Part shown: in pieces, positions 1 through 11,545 of the stretch
Numbering within the stretch: the first letter of the stretch is position 1
Layout of the letters: every line of letters begins with the position of its first letter
From: Nymphalis io
Lineage: Eukaryota; Arthropoda; Insecta; Lepidoptera; Nymphalidae
Direction: 5' to 3'
DNA length: 64,000 bases
Assembly: GCF_905147045.1 (NCBI RefSeq)
Contig: NC_065901.1
Coordinates: 5,456,001-5,520,000, forward strand
The notes under the pieces: model-generated
Told to the model about the DNA's origin: nothing
Database searches by the model: none
What the model saw: the letters and a program-made list of their open reading frames with translations, nothing else
Translations under genes and position numbers: made by a program

Positions 1-690
1 ATTAAATAAATAGTATTCAAATATTTTTATTCACCCTTATTTAACACACATAGAAATCAGAGAGAAGATGCTTACACGATCCACACCTAATTTCGTACTT
101 AATTTTTTTATTCCATTCTCTTTTTTTTGTTATACTTAAGAATAGTTTGTAAGATTTAATGATTTTGTATGTGGAATAAAAAAGACTCTTAGCATACCTA
201 AAATTATAACTTAAAAGGATTTTTTTTAAGAAAACAACTTTTTTTTTTATTAGCTTTTTTCCAAATACCTATTGAAATATATATTAGTCACTTTATTAAA
301 TGACTATTATTTATTTGATTGAAAGAAGCGGTTTAAGTATTTGAACGGTAATATGGAATAGAATTGCGGCATCACGTCGGCAATTCAGCCTAACTCACCC
401 GATCGGAGTGTAATGGTCCCATTCGCCTAAAGTATCGGATAAAACTAACTTTCGTCATTTCAGATTCTTATATTGTAATCGAAATATAAGAGGCAATCCT
501 TATTTTAAAGAATTATAGTAAGTAAATATTATAAATGGAAGTATTATTTTGGGGTTTTTTATTAAGAAGATATTCGGGAGGTAATATGTCACATATTTGC
601 ACGAAAGACTACGGTTGAATTACCAACACAAAAAAAAATCTAATTTTGTGATAGTGAACGAAGAAAGAATAAAAAAAAATGACTGCATGT
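1..690. other. AT-rich DNA, no gene seen
   Basis: Homopolymer T runs and short AT stretches dominate. A slightly GC-richer patch lies near 360-430 but holds no open frame or recognised repeat. Confidence 0.6.
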
Positions 691-696
691 AATATA

Positions 697-905
697 TCCT
701 ACTGTTGGGCAAAAGCCTTCTTTCCTGGGGCTTGGTGTACATACAGAATTTTAGTGAAATGTGACATGTAGATTTCATCAAGATTTTTATTTTGATCAAG
801 ATTTTGATATTTCTTTTTTTCACCTCCGAACACGCCGAGCATTATAAATACAAATTAAGCACATGAAAATTCAGTTATGCTTGCCTGGGTTTGAACCAAA
901 GTGGT
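697..905 (-). repeat. SINE-D fragment, diverged tRNA-derived SINE
   Basis: Read on the minus strand this starts with a B-box-like 'ggttcaaacccaggcaagc', runs through 'tgaattttcatgtgcttaa' and ends at the 'gcccaacagtagga' tail region. The middle has a deletion and several substitutions compared with the clean copies at 26590 and 54181. The A-box half of the tRNA head is missing. It looks like an old, 5'-truncated insertion. Confidence 0.7.
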
Positions 906-1478
906 TTGAAATATTAAAGCTTACATTTTTTGTAAAAAAAAAGAATTCTTTCGTTAAAAATAATACCATACTGTCCAATAATTGTTAACATACAAATTAT
1001 AATAATAATAAGACCTGAAGAGCTATATTATGTTTTTTTTTGTGTATGAATCTTATAATCTTATAGTATGTTGTATGTGCCAAAATATTTCATTATAAAT
1101 ATATCGTTTATGAATTATTATAATTATTACTCTTAGCATTACATACCCTGGAGGTATGACATGCTAAGAATTGACCAACTAATCCATTGAATCGAATTGA
1201 AAATCGAAAACAATAGATGAATTTCGACCACAAGTGATACTGTATGCCTAGTAGGAGTTTTTTTATTTATTCGATAGCGTTGACGTTTATTGTATAAAAT
1301 AACGATTACTGTCAATAGATGGAGCTGTTTATATTTTACGTCAATGCTTCCACGTAAAAAATTCGCGCTAGGCACACCGAATGTCGTCAATGGTTTGCTA
1401 AATTTTCTCGTCAAACGTCAATGAAGAGCTTATGCATTTAATTATTATAATAATATAGCATATAAGCCTAATAACCAT
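906..1478. other. AT-rich DNA, no gene seen
   Basis: No recognised repeat. The longest minus-strand frame here (1139-1414, 91 codons) has no motif and ordinary AT-rich composition, so I treat it as chance. Confidence 0.5.
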
Positions 1479-1479
1479 A

Positions 1480-1560
1480 AATAAGCTCGACCCAAGGCTT
1501 GAACCCCGACCTCTAGGATCTACGGCTACACACTAGATCAGTGAAGTAGTCGTTATTAGT
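1480..1560 (-). repeat. tRNA-like SINE head (SINE-C-like)
   Basis: On the minus strand the segment reads as a tRNA-like head: an A-box-like 'gatctagtgtgtagccg' followed by 'gaggtcggggttcaagcc', which resembles a B box. It matches the start of the complete SINE-C at 43241 in layout. No body or tail is visible, so this is a fragment. It is not a functional tRNA because the arms do not pair cleanly. Confidence 0.45.
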
Positions 1561-1561
1561 A

Positions 1562-2394
1562 AATACATTAGAAAATCCTTAGTTGGCATATAATATATAG
1601 ATTTTGATAATCTTTCTTAATGAGTGATGAATATGTTTTTTTTTCTACTAACAATATATCTAACCTAAATTGAATTTTGATTATAATAATATTAAAAAAC
1701 AATATATAATATTAAAAATTTAGTAGTCAGGCATTCATCTTTGGTGACACAACAATCCCTCTATCAATAAAAAAGATAAGCACCATAAAACTACAATACA
1801 AGAATGAAACGTTGACATGTTTGTTTTACTATCATTTTTACCAACATTAAACATTGCTTTATGATATTGTATCATACTATGAAAAAACCATTAGTAAAAT
1901 ATCAGAAAAATATTGCTATCGTTAAATTAAAATCTATACACGAAAATACTAAAAAAAGTTATGTTAAATCATTAATTCCAACGAGTCCTCTACAAATAAA
2001 TTATTCTTATTGAGTAAAGAATACTCAGTCAGTAAAAGAGTTACGTCAAAGTGCTTAGCAACTTTATTAATGGAACAATTATCGATCGCTGTCCAATGTA
2101 ATGTCACATTGATCGAAATATATAACCCCATTGTATGATGGATTAGAGTATTAAAATAAAACATCATAACAACATTTTTATCTCCTTCTGTGCAATAAAG
2201 CCTTGACGTATGTATTCATGTGTGCGTGTATTTGTACTAGCTAGTAGCGTAGACGTAGTTAAAATTAAATAAGGATATATATATAAATATAATACCTCTA
2301 TATATATATAGGTATTTTATATTATACTTTACTTTAAAGTAGCCAAGTAAAAATAAACCACATAGCGTCTGCACTTTAATGGAAAAGTGGTCGG
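1562..2394. other. AT-rich DNA with TA microsatellite
   Basis: A TA-rich tract at about 2275-2314 forms an imperfect palindrome flanked by 'aatacct' and 'aggtatt'. Nothing else is recognisable. Confidence 0.5.
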
Positions 2395-2625
2395 AAAACG
2401 AATTATCATTTGCTTAATTTGTATTTACAATTCATCTTGAGCTCGGCGCTGAATGGAAATCGAGGAATCCTGTAAGTGGCGGATGAAAATATGCTACGTG
2501 CATCCAACAACCCGTATCGTAAAGCAGCGTGGTGGTGTAAGTTCCAAAGCTTCTCCTCAAAAAAGAGGGGACGCTTTAGGCCAGCAATAGGATATTTACA
2601 GGCAGTTACTTTTTATGGTGTTCGC
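2395..2625 (+). repeat. SINE-D fragment (body and 3' tail)
   Basis: The segment keeps the SINE-D body: 'tgcttaatttgtatttacaa', 'agcagcgtggtggtgtaag', 'cttctcctcaaaaaagagg' and 'aggccagcaataggatattt'. The tRNA head is replaced by unrelated sequence. Substitutions are frequent, so it is an old copy. A 67-codon frame over it is a by-product. Confidence 0.75.
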
Positions 2626-2689
2626 TCGAAACAGCGTCAAAGTCAATTACAAACTGATATACAAATTTTGAACTTATAACTATGACAGT

Positions 2690-3604
2690 GTATTTATCTG
2701 TGAGAAAGGACTTGCTGTTGAATAGACCAAAATAACCTGATTTTTTTTACGTTTTCACTTTTAAATACTCAACCGATTATCATGAAAATTTGCATACACG
2801 TTGTCAGCGGTTACCTACCAAATCCCCCCCCCCCACCAGTAGGCGGAAATCAGTATTAAAAGTAAACATTAAATCGAAAGTGCATGAATGTTACAATGAT
2901 CGTGAAAATACAAGCATGAGTGTTCTTTACGACTTTGTAAATAAATGAGGCAATTTAAAGAGTTCTATCGTAAAATCCACAAAGTATTAAGGAAAATAAC
3001 AATATCTTTTAAAAGAACACCTTTTATTCATATTTTGTAAGATTTATGATAAGAAAGAACGAAGGAAACATAAACGCTTTAACAATAGAAAACGATTTTT
3101 TATGATTGTATCTATTAAAATGATTGAAATTTTTCATAAAATATAGTTTTCTTATTAATAACACTTATATTGAAACTTACGTGAAATATTATACTTTGAA
3201 GGAATTCGTCTTTGATTATAAAACTCTTTTGATCATATTCAAATAAGCACGCATTTTTTTCGATTCCATTCAAAATTATAGTTTTTTTTATTTAGTTTAT
3301 TTAGGTTAAACAAATATTTAATTTAGCTTAAGCTTTCCTTTTTTTACAAGCATTAATTTAACTTTACCTATTGGTGAGTGAAATTTTGCAAATGAATATT
3401 AAACATCCACACAACCGATTGATCTGAGTTTTTCCACAACCTTTGGTGCTGGTAAAAATACAATATATTCTACTAAATTTTATTCATTTTTCTACATGGA
3501 TTTTGTTGTGACAAAGTTTGCTTTTATAAATTTTATTATAATCGAACGCATTTCTAGAAGTGGTTAATAAGTATTTGCATATTTATATAACGTAGGCTTA
3601 TTAC
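2690..3604. other. AT-rich DNA with C10 homopolymer
   Basis: A run of ten C residues at about 2825-2834 stands out in AT-rich sequence. The stretch just before it ('accgattatcatgaaaattt') resembles a common insect repeat tail, but too little is left to classify it. Confidence 0.4.
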
Positions 3605-3678
3605 AAGTTCCACCGACTCATATTTGAGCATAGTGGAATGAGTTCCAAGCGTTAAGTCTGTCCTCATGAGGAGCACTC
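3605..3678 (+). repeat. SINE-D 3' fragment, highly diverged
   Basis: 'ccgactcatatttgagca', 'gtggaatgagttccaagcg' and 'ctcatgagga' line up in order with the 3' third of SINE-D. No head or tail is seen. Confidence 0.5.
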
Positions 3679-3680
3679 TT

Positions 3681-4194
3681 CGTCTTAAAATCCATTCTTA
3701 TTTTATTTTAATCCGATTTTGTAGAAACAGTAAGTTTTAATAGGGTAACATTTGCAAAGAAAGCAATAATATGAAAAAGCCCGAGGGTTGATACGGGACG
3801 AGCAATAAGCAAGCGGAAACTTTTATTAATTCCTCAAATTCTGCGGTCTTATACTATTAAATAAAACTATGTTCTTATTGAACTCAGTCAACTATTGTGA
3901 AAAGTAAATGATGAAAGGCATTTAAGGCTTCGTATTAAATTATATTTATTGTACTTTGCTTTCTTTATTATAAAATACACAGTTCAACTCAGTTATTCGA
4001 AGCTTGAAATACCCTATAAAACCCGTAAACCCATTGGTCCTGCGCCTAAATTTTCAGTCAGGCAGTCGAATTATAAAAAATACTAAGTGGATGGTGCCTA
4101 GCCTCAATTGATAATGGCCGCTATGACTAGAACCGAATCAAGAGGACACATTATATATATATTATAAAACGTTAAACTGATTCACTAACCCTTA
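3681..4194. other. AT-rich DNA; weak SINE-C remnant near 4020
   Basis: Around 4020-4052 'acccattggtcctgcgcct' resembles the interior of SINE-C (compare 43403-43426). The rest is unrecognised. Confidence 0.35.
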
Positions 4195-4314
4195 AAACTG
4201 GTACACAAGATTACTAAGTATTGCTGTTATGTATAGCTGCTATGTATATGTATTGAGTATATGATGACTGGTTACTACCCAGGCGGGCTTGCTCAAAGGC
4301 CTACCGCCAAGTAA
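4195..4314 (-). repeat. SINE-A 5'-end fragment
   Basis: The plus strand reads 'taagtattgctgtta' followed by 'tactacccaggcgggcttgc' and 'cctaccgccaagta', the antisense of the SINE-A 5' end. The middle contains a short insertion of TA-rich sequence. It is an old fragment with no poly(A) side. Confidence 0.65.
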
Positions 4315-4796
4315 ATATAACATTCTTTCATCGAAGATGATTGCAACATTTAAATATGTTATATATCTATTTACCGAGCTTATTTTCATTAATTTTTTTT
4401 TACATACCTGATTTATGTATCTGACTGACTGATTCTCCCTCGTCAATGTTGATTGGATCAATGTTGTTATAATATATAATTTTTAAATATAAAATGCTTA
4501 CGAACGTTTAATTGATTGTTTTACTAATTGCCATTTACAGAACACATTAGTTAGTTACAGGCTTTCATTGGTGAGACCAGTTAATAGCAACACAGTTGCG
4601 CCATTTTAATTACAAAAACTGTCACGAAACGTAATTAAACGAAGCCATAAATGAAACTCAAATATTTCTTACTCATTGTTGTAACATAGTTGGAAACATT
4701 TGTCTCTGAAATATTAATCTAGAAGCATATTAATGAGTCATTTAGTTGTAGTTTTAAATATTTAAATAATATTTATACGTTTGTTACGTTGAAATG
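4315..4796. other. AT-rich DNA, no gene seen
   Basis: No recognised repeat or credible open frame. Confidence 0.5.
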
Positions 4797-5015
4797 AGTC
4801 GAGGTGGTCCAGTAGTTTTTAACCTAAGATTCTGGGTTCAAACCGAGGTTAGCATCGCGAATTCTTCATGTGCTTATATTATGTTTATTATTCAATTCAT
4901 GCTTAGTGATAAACACATCGTGAAGAAACATACATGAGTCGGATATATATATGTACCCGGATGAAGCAGCATGTTCCAACAGCATCGTGAGATATATTCC
5001 ATAACTTCTCCTCGA
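4797..5015 (+). repeat. SINE-D copy, diverged, nearly full length
   Basis: An A-box-like 'gtcgaggtggtccagtag' and a B-box-like 'gggttcaaaccgagg' form a tRNA-like head. It is followed by the SINE-D body ('tcatgtgcttatattatgtt', 'aaacacatcgtgaagaaac') and a damaged 3' third ending 'cttctcctcgag'. A TA-rich insertion sits near 4944. Confidence 0.7.
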
Positions 5016-5099
5016 GGGTAGTTGCGATCTTTGCCCAGAATTGGGGCATTTATAAGGCTTTATATTTCTTTTTTCTTATATTATTTTGGTAAGGTAAGG

Positions 5100-5394
5100 T
5101 TTTTTTTTTTTATAGAAAAGGAAGGCGGACGAGCATATGGGCCACCTGATGGTAAGTGGTCACCAACGCTCTTAGACATTGGCATTGTAAGAAATGTCAA
5201 CCATCGCTTACATATCCAATGCGCCACCAACCTTGGGAACTAAGATTTTATGTCCCTTGTGCCTGTAATTACACTGGCTCACTCACCCTTCAAACCGGAA
5301 CACAACAATATCAAGTATTGCTGTTTTACGGTAGAATATCTGATGAGTGGGTGGTACCTACCCAGACGAGCTTGCACAAAGCCCTACCACCAGT
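5100..5394 (-). mobile_element. SINE-A, full-length poly(A) non-autonomous element
   Basis: Read on the minus strand this begins 'actggtggtagggctttgtg', passes 'aagggtgagtgagccagtgt', and ends with 'cacttaccatcaggtggccc' and a poly(A) run (T run on the plus strand at 5100-5112). Copies at 13359, 53332 and 62026 are very similar, so the family moved fairly recently. It encodes no protein; the frames at 5022 and 5156 are accidental. I recognise it as a common butterfly interspersed repeat. The Pol III origin is inferred, not shown: only a weak B-box-like 'ggtttgaaggg' is visible. Confidence 0.85.
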
Positions 5395-5396
5395 GA

Positions 5397-6544
5397 TATA
5401 TTGATAAGGTTGATAAGGTTGATATTTATACTCTTATTTCTCAGACATTAGATTGTTAATTTTAATTTGAGTGATAATATTCGTATGGATAGTCAAAATC
5501 TACCATATAACATTAATAAAAATTGAAAGTGATTTAAAGTATTCACGGCATTTTTCACGTTAAAATATAAAAAGGTACAAAATAAAAATAGTTGTCGTAT
5601 TTTGTAATCTTTCTTATTAACAACAAAATTGTGTAAAATTTGCTTTAAAATCGATCCTATTATTACTACCACACGGTTTATTTTGAATACATTCAAAGGT
5701 ATATTAATTAACACGCATAGCAGAAAACGCCTTTTTAAAGGTGGGGAAATAACGCAATTGTTTTTGTTGCTTCAACGTACTAGAAAAAACTTATTTAAAA
5801 AAAGCTTATATTAATTAAATGCACACATGATATATATTTCTAGCTAACGCCCAGTATGCGTTGTAAAACCACTTACGCTCCACTTGTTGTTAAAATATTA
5901 CACATTATGAAAGTTCTATTAGAAAATGCTAGAAACCATCAGACAAATGTCAACAAAAACTACACGCTTTAACTAAATCAATCATTTTTATCATCTATAT
6001 TATAATTTTGCGTTAAGTAATATAAGGTATATTACTATTAAAGTCTGTTTTATAAAATGTTTAAATTTATTAATTGTATTTATAATAATAATATATATCT
6101 ATATATATTATTATATAACACATACATACATATCATTTCATACTACATTATGTCATTCATTTTAGATATATTTCTAGAGTGAAATGTATTGTGTGTGAAA
6201 ATATTTATAAATAGAATGACACTTAATTTTGTAGTTTATTGCGTGTATCGATATATTATTATTTTCATAAAGTCAAAATTGTAAGCTCGTGAACTTCGCT
6301 AGAATTTGTTTCACAAATCAAGCGTAAATTAAATAAACGAGTTTTGTGTTCGGCTTCGGTTCACTTATTCTATGCTCGCAGTAAATTTACCCAAACAGAC
6401 TTATTGGATTTCATGTAAGTGACAGGATAATGCCTAGATTCTATGACATGACCTCCCATTGTAATCAAACACAATTTATAACGGATATTATATTTTCTCA
6501 GGCAATGAAAATGTATTAAAAAGTAAATACGAGGAGTAGTTTTG
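5397..6544. other. AT-rich DNA, no gene seen
   Basis: Starts with a short tandem repeat of 'ttgataagg' at about 5402-5421. The overlapping opposite-strand frames near 5493-5814 have no motif. TA-rich tract at about 6090-6110. Confidence 0.5.
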
Positions 6545-6745
6545 AAGATTCAGTACGGGTTGGTAGTGTGTGGCAGTATATGAAAAAGCCTGCATGCGCA
6601 TGTGTCGGATAACACGGCATTTATTCCTTAACTTCTGAGCACTAGATGAATTATAAACATAAATTAACCACATTTTCAGTTGATCGGATTTGAACCTGCA
6701 ATATTTGCTTAAGATTCATGTGTAACACTGGACCATCGCGGTTCT
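6545..6745 (-). repeat. SINE-D copy, diverged
   Basis: The minus strand shows the tRNA-like head remnant 'gatggtccagtgttacac' and 'caggttcaaatccgatcaac', the body 'tggttaatttatgtttataa', and part of the 3' third including 'ctaccaacccgtactgaatc'. The extreme 3' tail is missing. Confidence 0.65.
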
Positions 6746-7169
6746 TGAGAATATTGTACATGAAAGTAATACACTATATATTGCGAATGGTTAAAAAGAT
6801 ATCTGATGTATTATTTATTCGTTGTGACAATATTGTGTATATAAATGGAATATTATTATTAATGGAATAGATTTATTGATACAGGGATAAAAATGCAATT
6901 TATAAAATGTAACCTGTATTGAATTTGTATTAATTATTTTTTTGAGTTTTTATATTATACACTTTCGGGAAGTGTGGTATACATATGTGGTACACTTCCC
7001 CAAAGGAGGGGAGTATGAAAATTCTAAGAATAAATAAATGAAGATTTAACTATATCTTCACTACCTTCTGTGTAAGTTTAATCTAAATAAATATCAAGTT
7101 GTTTGTAAGAGCGCTATAATTAGCGATAAGACCATCTGTTCATGCAATTTTTGTAATTTCTATATATTT
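6746..7169. other. AT-rich DNA with short GC hairpin
   Basis: Contains a 9-bp inverted repeat, 'gggaagtgt' at 6967-6975 and 'acacttccc' at 6992-7000, with a 16-base loop. No gene is associated. Confidence 0.5.
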
Positions 7170-7640
7170 TTGTCTATTAAGTCGTCTATACCGCAATGTT
7201 TGAAGACGAAATTCTTCAACCAATGCGTCTTACCTGCCATGACATACGGTGCCGAAACGTGGACACTAACTACGGGGCTAGTGCACAAATTGAAAGTCGC
7301 TCAGCGTGCTATGGAGCGAGCTGTGCTCGGATTATCTTTGAAGAATAACATCAGAAATGAGATTATCCGGAAAAGAATCGGAGTCATCGACATAGCTTGC
7401 AAAATTAGCAGGCTGAAGTGGCATTGGGCTAGTCACGTATGTCGTAGGACCGATGGCCGTTGGAGCAGACGAGTCCTAGAGTGGAGACCGCGGATCAGCA
7501 AACGCAGCGTAGGGTGCCCTCCAGCCAGGTGGACCGATGACCTTATGAAGGTGGCAGGCACCGACGGGATGCGGAAGGCGGAGGACCGGGAGCTTTGGCG
7601 ACAGCAGTGGACAATGATTGGCTGTTGATGACGATGAAGC
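7170..7640 (+). pseudogene. RTE-clade LINE, C-terminal end of ORF (5'-truncated)
   Basis: The frame at 7170-7628 (152 codons) is the C-terminal part of an RTE endonuclease-reverse transcriptase. It shows the family's 'TYGAETWTL' motif near residue 25, 'RAMERAVLGLSL', 'ISRLKWHWASHVCRR', 'RVLEWRPR' and 'GCPPARWTDDL', all characteristic of lepidopteran RTE elements as I know them. The polymerase and endonuclease domains are absent. Near the C-terminus 'DRELWRQQWTMIGC' appears to lack several residues normally found between LWR and QQW. Translation ends at TGA 7626 and is followed by 'tgatgacgatgaag', a decayed form of the short tandem tail typical of RTE. Its GC content is far above its flanks. 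The ATG is only the first in the surviving frame. Confidence 0.88.
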
Positions 7641-9254
7641 GTTTTCTTAAATAAGTTAATATAAAAATATATTCATTTGTTGATAGTTCATAATGTCGCG
7701 AGCAATTTTAATAAGGGTGTACTTTTCAACTCATTCAAGTAAATGAACTGTCTTAAAATTAATTTCAAAGATTATTAAAAAAAAAACTTGTAAAATATAT
7801 ACCAAATAATATATTCCAAATAAGTTTAAAGTAATGATACAACGTTTGAAGTATTTATTGGTTTTGACAGTTAAAAAAGTAATATGTCCTTACTTTGAAA
7901 TCGCGCAGCCAACCGTGGGTCCTTAAGCCTTACGACCCTTGATCCCGTTACTAATTATATGCTCAGTATATGCTTTCGAAAACTTGGCACAGATTTAGTA
8001 TTATCAACCAACATGTTGAAGTTCAATCTTTATAATTTTGTAATAAGTAATAATCAGCAGGAAATTAAATTGATATATTCCTAAAACGTCAATTTAAATC
8101 CTTCACTATTTTAAATGCTGTAAAATATAATTTATGAAAGAAATATCGATGTAAATATTATTTATTTAATCGGAAAATATTTAAATATAAAACTCATGCA
8201 CACTGCTTACATAATAAAATAATTTCAATAGTTGCGTTCATATGCTACGTTTTGGTATAAGTGTTTTCTAATGACTAAATCATTGAAGATAATGTGTCAA
8301 AAGATATTAAAACTTGAAAAAGAAGAAATAAAGTTCAAAATTGAGCGCTTTGACAAAACGTTTTGCAGCATGATTTAAATTTTTAAAGAGCCGGCAACTC
8401 TATTCCGGCTAGAATGTTGGAAATGTCTTGTGTTCTTTTTACATACAAGCAACTGGTGTAGCAATTAGGAAGAAAAAAGTTGAATTGAAGCTCAGTAATA
8501 AGCTGAAAGTGAACGTAAAAAAATACTGCTAAATACCGGCTTGGAAATGATTCAGTGTCTATTAAAATACTTTTTTTTTTAATTTAGAATGTTGTCATTG
8601 TGTATTATATACTTTAACAACGTTAACCTTGAAACTGTAAACTTACCAAGTAATATTCTTCTTTTAATTAAAAAAAAAATACTTGAAGGTAAATAAGGAA
8701 ATGAGACTGTCTCTATTAGGTAGTAATTTAAAAATCATCATATCCAAAAAAATCCAGATAAATAATTTAAAAGTAATTGTCACAGTCAGGCACCGACTTC
8801 CAAGGATTTTGTAGTAAACAAAAAAAGGGTTATTTTTATGTTATTTTTAAGTCAGTTAATTTCATACTTTTTGAGTAAGTATACAAGATAAAATATGTGT
8901 GGAAATTAAGCTGAAGAAAGTTTCTATATCCGTAATATAATCAAAGTGCAGTATATCATTATAGCAATTTAAGTTAGTTTACTAGCGAAGTAATTTTTTT
9001 CTTTATTTACCAAGTTTATCGTAAGGTTACTAAAAATAAAACATTATACAGCATTGCATTGTTATTTAGAACATACTAAATTAAGTAGAAAAGAATCATA
9101 ATGTATGTGTGCTGATATATTTAGGCGTGTGTGCTTTCTTCTTATATGTGTAATAAAGTACTTTGTAATATCTCTAAAAAATACTGAACTATATAATATA
9201 TTTAAGTGAATAAAAAAAGTTATCTGATCTAACCATACCCATCGCGTTTTTTTC
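7641..9254. other. AT-rich DNA, no gene seen
   Basis: Long AT-rich block with A/T homopolymers. No repeat family is recognised. Confidence 0.5.
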
Positions 9255-9395
9255 TTTCACCGCTGATCAATAGGTAAATTATAAACAATAATTAAGGACA
9301 TGAAAATCTAGTAATGCTTACCTGCGCTTGAAACGCAATCTTTGGTTGTGATTCGAGTATTCTAATCATTTCATCTCGCCATCGCGAATGGTTTG
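9255..9395 (-). repeat. SINE-D 5' half, diverged
   Basis: On the minus strand 'ggcgagatgaaatgattag' and 'gcgcaggtaagcattac' mark the tRNA-like head region, followed by 'catgtccttaattattgttt'. The 3' half is lost. Confidence 0.5.
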
Positions 9396-9532
9396 AAAGC
9401 CATTGTTATTATTAAATAAAAAAACGACATTATCGTGTGGTTGATACGAGTATGTTAAACGAATATGAAATCAATATCAAGAAACTACGCAACTAGACGC
9501 ACTATAAAAGATGCACTATTCTAATAATGATG

Positions 9533-9650
9533 GGACGGTCATCCAAAACTCTACACGCTTTTCAATGCACTAGAATGTAGCACTCGCGAGCTCCGGGCTG
9601 CTTCTTCAAATTTCTTGACCGAAAAAGCGAGCAACTATTATCAGAATCTG
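9533..9650 (-). repeat. SINE-C internal fragment, diverged
   Basis: 'gctccgggctgcttcttcaa' and 'tttcttgaccgaaaaagc' match, in order, the antisense interior of SINE-C (compare 30560-30600). Confidence 0.4.
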
Positions 9651-10079
9651 CAGCATTTAAAGTAGTCAATAGATATAAAACTCTTATATCGGCAAAGTTT
9701 ATTGGCAAAAGAAACCACTAAGTATTTAACGGTCCATTAGCCTGTCTGCAGTTCGGCTATTCATATTATAACTATCCCTCTCCATGACAGCTTGATCTGC
9801 TAAATGTATAAAAATTTTAGTGTTTTATTTCGCGAAAATTTATAAAAGCAGCTAAAACGTATGCTACTATTGGATGTATATGTGGACTGATAGCGTCCAT
9901 TGTCCTCTTTGAAAATAAAACTTCGACGAATATTTTCTGAGCTTACTTCTTTTTGCGAAAACACATAGTTTTCATAAATAACGAAAATTAAATTATTACG
10001 AAAAAAAATATACGAATCGTAGTTCTTCATTAAACGTAATATTATGTAAACTGAATATCGGTTAAACATAATTTTCCGA
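9651..10079. other. AT-rich DNA, no gene seen
   Basis: Unrecognised. A minus-strand frame (9800-10120) runs into the neighbouring SINE-A and is not credible as a gene. Confidence 0.45.
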
Positions 10080-10330
10080 GTAGGGCTTTGTGCAAGCTCG
10101 TGTGGGTGGGTAGGTACCACCCACTCATTAGATATTCTACCGAAAACAGCAGTACTTAGTATTATTGTATTCCGGTTTGAAGGGTGAGTAAGCCACTGTA
10201 ATTACAGGCACAAGAACATTACCTCTTAGTTCCCATGACTTGTGGTGCATTGGCGATGTGAGCGATGGTTAACATTTATTACAATGCAAATGTCTATAGG
10301 CATTGATGACCACTTACCATCAGATGGTAT
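10080..10330 (+). mobile_element. SINE-A copy, sense orientation
   Basis: Reads 'tagggctttgtgcaagctcg', then 'aagggtgagtaagccactgt', then 'cttaccatcagatgg' at the 3' end. The last part and the poly(A) are lost. It is moderately diverged and includes a doubled 'gggtgggtagg' near the 5' end. Confidence 0.8.
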
Positions 10331-10340
10331 ATCGTGTATA

Positions 10341-11244
10341 CATTACTCTGATATATGTTTGGATAAATAAAATTACGTTGAAGCTGAAATTGAGTAACGT
10401 TCATAGGGTACAGTAAATAGAAGCCACTGAGTGATGCTGCTAGAAAAGCTGTTGTTTTCGTAACTATTATTAAATTAATGTTATAAAACTATTGTTTAAA
10501 GTTTTCACTTAAGATCCAGTAGATAACAAGACGGGTTAATAAAGTCGCTCGACTTCGCTCCACACGGAAAAGTTCCAAGACAAAGTAGGTTGAGAGAGTG
10601 AAACTATCAGAATACTAAGCGTGAATTTTCTTAGTGATTCTACAGCGCTCAATGCAGAATCAGATACATTCTTTTTTGTAACATTCTTAATATTAATCAT
10701 ACGAATTGAAGTAATTTTTAAAACTAAAATTTTACATATACTTTTTTTTTATAATTGCGAGTCGTATACATTTACCTTTATAGTAAAATAAATTAATTAT
10801 TACATTTAAATAATTAAAAAAAACCACACACCACAGACTAGCAAATGAAGCGCCCCATTATGACTGTTCTAAATTTAAATAACCGTGGGTATACACCGTG
10901 GAACTTAAATTGTAATTGACATAATACTGCTTCACTTGTCATTCGTAAACACAAGGTAAAAGCGTTGGTTCGGTAGACTGTCAAATGTATCCTATACAAC
11001 CTTCAATCATATATGATAGGTTTATGGCATATGACTGCTCATATTTTTTCACTTCTTACGAATATACATATACTTTTTAAGGTTTTCCAATGTCAGTTAT
11101 CCATTACATACAATATATTCACACCACGCAGCTTCTCTCTGCTGCAAAAACTTAATATCGTAATTGTTTTAACGTAATACAACTTGTGTAATGTTCTAGT
11201 ACTTAACGAATGGCTCAAGTATTCTCTTCTTATAATAAAATGAA
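10341..11244. other. AT-rich DNA, no gene seen
   Basis: No recognised repeat or coding signal. Confidence 0.5.
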
Positions 11245-11370
11245 AAACGACCGAGATGGCACAGTGATTAAATGCATGTGAATCTAAATCGAAGATCTCG
11301 TTTTCAAATCCGGCCAAGCATCACTGATTTTCATGTTAATTTGTACCTTAGGCCAGCAATGGGACATTTA
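11245..11370 (+). repeat. SINE-D copy with large internal deletion
   Basis: The head 'gaccgagatggcacagtg' (A-box-like) and 'gttttcaaatccggccaagc' (B-box-like) lead into 'cactgattttcatgttaatt'. The copy then jumps straight to the tail 'ttaggccagcaatgggacat'. About 150 bases of the body are missing. Confidence 0.65.
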
Positions 11371-11479
11371 CATTTTTACTTCACTAAAAAAGGATATGAA
11401 TGAATATGAATATATTATATTTTTTTATTTGAATAAAATTTTCAGCTAAAATCGTTTTTCATTGTGTTGTAATATATAT

Positions 11480-11545
11480 ATTTATTTTATATAATAAAGA
11501 AAGGCAAATGGGTAAGGTGATAGTAAGTGGTCACCAACACCCTTA
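11480..11545 (-). repeat. SINE-A 3'-end fragment
   Basis: 'gtaagtggtcaccaacaccc' preceded by 'aaaggcaaatgggtaaggtg' is the antisense SINE-A 3' end. The homology stops after about 60 bases. Confidence 0.5.
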
